DNA of 6,588 nt, taken from contig JACMJP010000431.1 in NCBI GenBank assembly GCA_014380545.1, positions 1-6,588 on the forward strand, read 5' to 3'. The position numbers were made by a program, and so were the translations under genes. Positions 4,305-6,588 of the stretch are shown here, piece after piece. How positions within the stretch are numbered: the stretch's first letter is position 1; every line of letters starts with the position of its first letter. This DNA is from Chitinophagales bacterium. Its GTDB lineage: Bacteria; Bacteroidota; Bacteroidia; Chitinophagales; BACL12. The notes beneath the pieces were generated by a model, which saw only the letters and a list, made by a program, of their open reading frames with translations, had not been told where the DNA came from and made no database searches.

Positions 4305-6188
4305 TTATCTTATCAATGAAACTACTCCTTTCTTTTCAATAGTTTTATCTGAACATTGAATAATTGCATAATATACATAACCTCCATTCAGCGCTTCATT
4401 ATTATTATATATCCCATCCCATCCCCTTGTTATATCAGTAGTTGTAAAAATAACTTCACCCCATCTGTTAAATACCTTTAACTCACCTGATATAGTATTC
4501 TCACCCAGCTGAGTTACTTTGAATAAATCGTTTAATCCATCACCGTTGGGAGTAAATGCATTTGGAATCACAACTAATTTTTCGCACTCAGAAATAACAA
4601 ATACAGTTACCGAATCATAATCCGTACAGCCATGTTCATCCGTTACCTGTACTGTATATGTTGTTGTTTCTTCAGGGGTTGCAATAACTTCAAAACAGGT
4701 ATCACAATCTATATTATAGTTTGGGGTCCAGAGAAGAATTCCATCTTCTGTAGTTGCAGAGATATTTGCATCTCCTCCCAAGCTAATAAATACATTTGCA
4801 CTTGCTGTTACTTCAGGATCAAAAACAGTAATCGCAATATTATCCGTACCTATACACCCGTGAATATTTGTTGCTGTTAATACATATTCAATAGATTCTG
4901 CCGGTGATGATTCAGGGTTTGACAGAGTATTATTATTGAGATAGTCATCAGGTTCCCAAACATAGGTAACATCTTCTTCTTCATCAATTCCAATTTCAAT
5001 TGTTTCACCATAACATAAAATAATATCATCCGGTAATACAATCTCAAAATCATCAACAGTAATTATTATAGTGTCCGTTTGCTGTAAACATCCCTGATCC
5101 AGTGTTACTGAATATATCGTTGTACTGTCAGGAAAAGCAATTGGATCAAAACTGTAAGGATCACTTAATCCTGTTGTGGGATACCAGGTAATTTCACCAT
5201 CACCATCTGCAAATAAATTAATTGAATCACCCAAACAAATTGTGGCATCATCACTAACCGTCAACAGTGAATCTGCAATCTCAAAGCCCTCACCATACAC
5301 AATAGCAGCTGCCCAAATTGCATTACTGCTTTCACCGTAATACAATGCACCAACATAATCAAAATTTAATTCAAGATATGTAGCACCCACCGTAATATAA
5401 TTATTTATTGTTGCGATTACATCCGTTTCATCAACCACTTCATCCTCATCATCATCCATTAACCCAATTAAGTCTCCATCATAATAAGTAAAACTTCCAA
5501 GAGGTCCCCCGCAATCACCACTATTATCTTCATTACCTCCCCATGTACCAATATATATATCGTTTACATAAGCATCTTCTCCATCACTCATATAACATGC
5601 ATATCCCGTCATAAAAGTTAAACCAATATCAACACAGGATGTGTCCATAGGTTGGGGCACTGTTATTTCCCAAGGATCATCCGGTGCATCATCAAAATCC
5701 TGATCATTTAAATAAATTGTAACAAATGTTGAATCAAGTAAAGGATTATCATAAGTGATAAATAAATAAAAATCAAGATAAATATTATTGGGGCCGAAAT
5801 AAGAATCAACCACTTCCAATGTATAATCTGAAACAAGTGGATCCATATCGGCTGTAATATCAATTGCATGCACACCCGCATTGCCACCATAAGGAGTTGT
5901 AAAATCTTCGCTAACCTGATTAATTTCTTCAAATGTGTAAACAATGCCATTCAAGTCTACCTCAGTATCTGGTGCATCACCATGCCTTCCGGCAAAAAGG
6001 TAGGCTTTTCTTATTGTGCTTCCGGCGGGGATAAAAATTTCAAAATCGCTTGGCGTATATGTAGCATAAGCACCCGGAGAACCACCGCTTGCGGTGGCTC
6101 CTCCTTTAAATTCATCTTCATAAAATAATGTTTGTGCCGCAACTGTGAAGCTGTATAGTGTAAAAATTATTGCGGAGGAGATCTTCAT
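4305..6188 (-). CDS. Secreted multidomain protein with Ig-like repeats and T9SS type-B (gliding motility-associated) C-terminal domain, 627 aa
   Basis: Residues 1-18 form a Sec signal peptide with a likely cut after VAA. A large N-terminal module (about 20-300) begins with IPAGSTIRKAYLFAG and has acidic loops (161-172 and 244-256); it recalls DUF3344-like surface modules, but that match is tentative. Three Ig/PKD-like domains follow (about 305-378, 381-456, 458-531). The first two open with a Cys (C318, C392) and close with GC (C367, C445), consistent with disulfides; the third instead has C495, C498 and C521. Residues 541-627 are a gliding motility-associated C-terminal domain: IPNAFTPNGDGLND, VFNRWGEVIF, GWDG and GGYVYY. 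This domain directs export through T9SS and, for type B, attachment to or release from the cell surface. The role is likely adhesion or a surface structure. ATG at 6188 is chosen because it places the signal peptide at the N-terminus. The partial gene upstream on the same strand is of the same class. Confidence 0.92.
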   Translation of the reverse strand: MKISSAIIFTLYSFTVAAQTLFYEDEFKGGATASGGSPGAYATYTPSDFEIFIPAGSTIRKAYLFAGRHGDAPDTEVDLNGIVYTFEEINQVSEDFTTPYGGNAGVHAIDITADMDPLVSDYTLEVVDSYFGPNNIYLDFYLFITYDNPLLDSTFVTIYLNDQDFDDAPDDPWEITVPQPMDTSCVDIGLTFMTGYACYMSDGEDAYVNDIYIGTWGGNEDNSGDCGGPLGSFTYYDGDLIGLMDDDEDEVVDETDVIATINNYITVGATYLELNFDYVGALYYGESSNAIWAAAIVYGEGFEIADSLLTVSDDATICLGDSINLFADGDGEITWYPTTGLSDPYSFDPIAFPDSTTIYSVTLDQGCLQQTDTIIITVDDFEIVLPDDIILCYGETIEIGIDEEEDVTYVWEPDDYLNNNTLSNPESSPAESIEYVLTATNIHGCIGTDNIAITVFDPEVTASANVFISLGGDANISATTEDGILLWTPNYNIDCDTCFEVIATPEETTTYTVQVTDEHGCTDYDSVTVFVISECEKLVVIPNAFTPNGDGLNDLFKVTQLGENTISGELKVFNRWGEVIFTTTDITRGWDGIYNNNEALNGGYVYYAIIQCSDKTIEKKGVVSLIR

Positions 6189-6199
6189 TTATTAAAATT

Positions 6200-6227
6200 A
6201 AAAACTAATTTGAATTTATTTGCACAA
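6200..6227 (-). promoter_or_regulatory. Candidate Bacteroidota promoter for the 627-aa secreted protein
   Basis: On the minus strand TTG (6227-6225), a 17-bp spacer and TAGTTTTT (6207-6200) approximate the Bacteroidota promoter TTG-N17-23-TAnnTTTG, missing only the final G. It ends 11 bp before the ATG at 6188, so the untranslated leader would be very short. Position and direction fit, but such AT-rich matches are common, so support is modest. Confidence 0.3.
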
Positions 6228-6314
6228 CCGCATAAAGATGAGTTTATTTTTACATTACTGATTTGTATTGGTTTTAAAACACCTAAGCTTATTTTAAAAA
6301 TGGTGAAAATTAAA

Positions 6315-6587
6315 TTACTTCACGAGCATAACATTGCCGGTAAGCTTTTGAGGCTCTGCAAAACAATTAAATGTAAATGTATAGGGATAACTTCCAACCG
6401 GCATTGGTTCCCCATTAAATTCACCGTTCCATGTTATAGTAATATCATTTGTATGAAAAATTAATTCCCCCCAGCGATTATAAATATTCAGGTCGGGAGA
6501 TTCAACATTCGTTAAGTATGTGATTGCAGAAAACACATCGTTCACATTATCTCCATTTGGTGAAAAAGCATTTGGAAAATGAATTAA
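6315..6587 (-). CDS. C-terminal part of a second T9SS type-B cargo protein (5' end outside window)
   Basis: The frame is open from the right edge to the TAA at 6317-6315, so only the last 90 residues are seen. They make up an almost complete gliding motility-associated C-terminal domain: FPNAFSPNGDNVND, IYNRWGELIF, TWNGEFNGEPMPVGSYPYTF and a final TGNVMLVK. The same landmarks occur in the 627-aa neighbour, at modest identity, so the two are paralogous in this domain rather than recent copies. A GTG at 6545 lies inside the domain and is not the start. The gene reads towards the 627-aa gene with 126 bp between them; no strong terminator was seen in the gap, so read-through is possible. The upstream domains, and thus the function, cannot be known from this window. 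Confidence 0.92.
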   Translation of the reverse strand, partial: LIHFPNAFSPNGDNVNDVFSAITYLTNVESPDLNIYNRWGELIFHTNDITITWNGEFNGEPMPVGSYPYTFTFNCFAEPQKLTGNVMLVK

Positions 6588-6588
6588 A

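Noticed and set aside
4632..4880. Cysteine-rich 82-codon frame on the plus strand
   Set aside because: It lies entirely antisense within the Ig-like repeat region of the secreted protein; the cysteines reflect the reverse complement of its Thr-, Ala- and Val-rich codons.
6271..6305. Possible terminator after the partial T9SS gene (CACC/GGTG arms and GTTTTAAAAC palindrome)
   Set aside because: The stem is only 4 bp with an 18-nt A/T loop, too weak to support a terminator.

Overview
The window looks like chromosomal DNA of a Bacteroidota bacterium. It is AT-rich, and it carries two genes ending in the gliding-motility-associated C-terminal domain (type B sorting domain of the type IX secretion system, T9SS), which is essentially restricted to that phylum. 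Most starts lack a Shine-Dalgarno sequence, and two sites resemble the Bacteroidota promoter (TTG, then TAnnTTTG). I see no mobile element, CRISPR array, rRNA or tRNA.

Layout: (1) 2-679 (+) is the 3' part of a gene encoding tandem AMPK-type glycogen-binding (CBM48/E-set) domains. (2) 680-1395 is about 716 bp without a convincing gene; it holds a strong 10-bp hairpin and, near its right end, a perfect CRP/FNR-type dyad. (3) 1396-1659 (+) is a possible small single-helix membrane protein, followed by 1704-2045 (+), a helix-hairpin-helix protein of the Cdd1 family. (4) 2055-2453 (-) is an NTF2/SnoaL-like protein, convergent with the Cdd1-like gene (9 bp gap) and divergent from the next gene (44 bp). 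(5) 2498-2977 (+) and 3000-4256 (+) form a probable two-gene operon: an unrecognised protein with an internal duplicated motif, and a membrane-anchored calcineurin-like metallophosphoesterase. (6) 4305-6188 (-) and 6315-6587 (-, cut by the window edge) are two co-oriented T9SS type-B cargo proteins.

Most neighbours look functionally independent. The clearest links are the unknown protein with its phosphoesterase and the tandem pair of T9SS cargo genes. I did not find a convincing new defence or mobile system. The most useful leads are the internal symmetry of the unknown 159-residue protein, a twin-arginine motif placed inside a multi-helix phosphoesterase, and the CRP-like dyad ahead of the small membrane protein.
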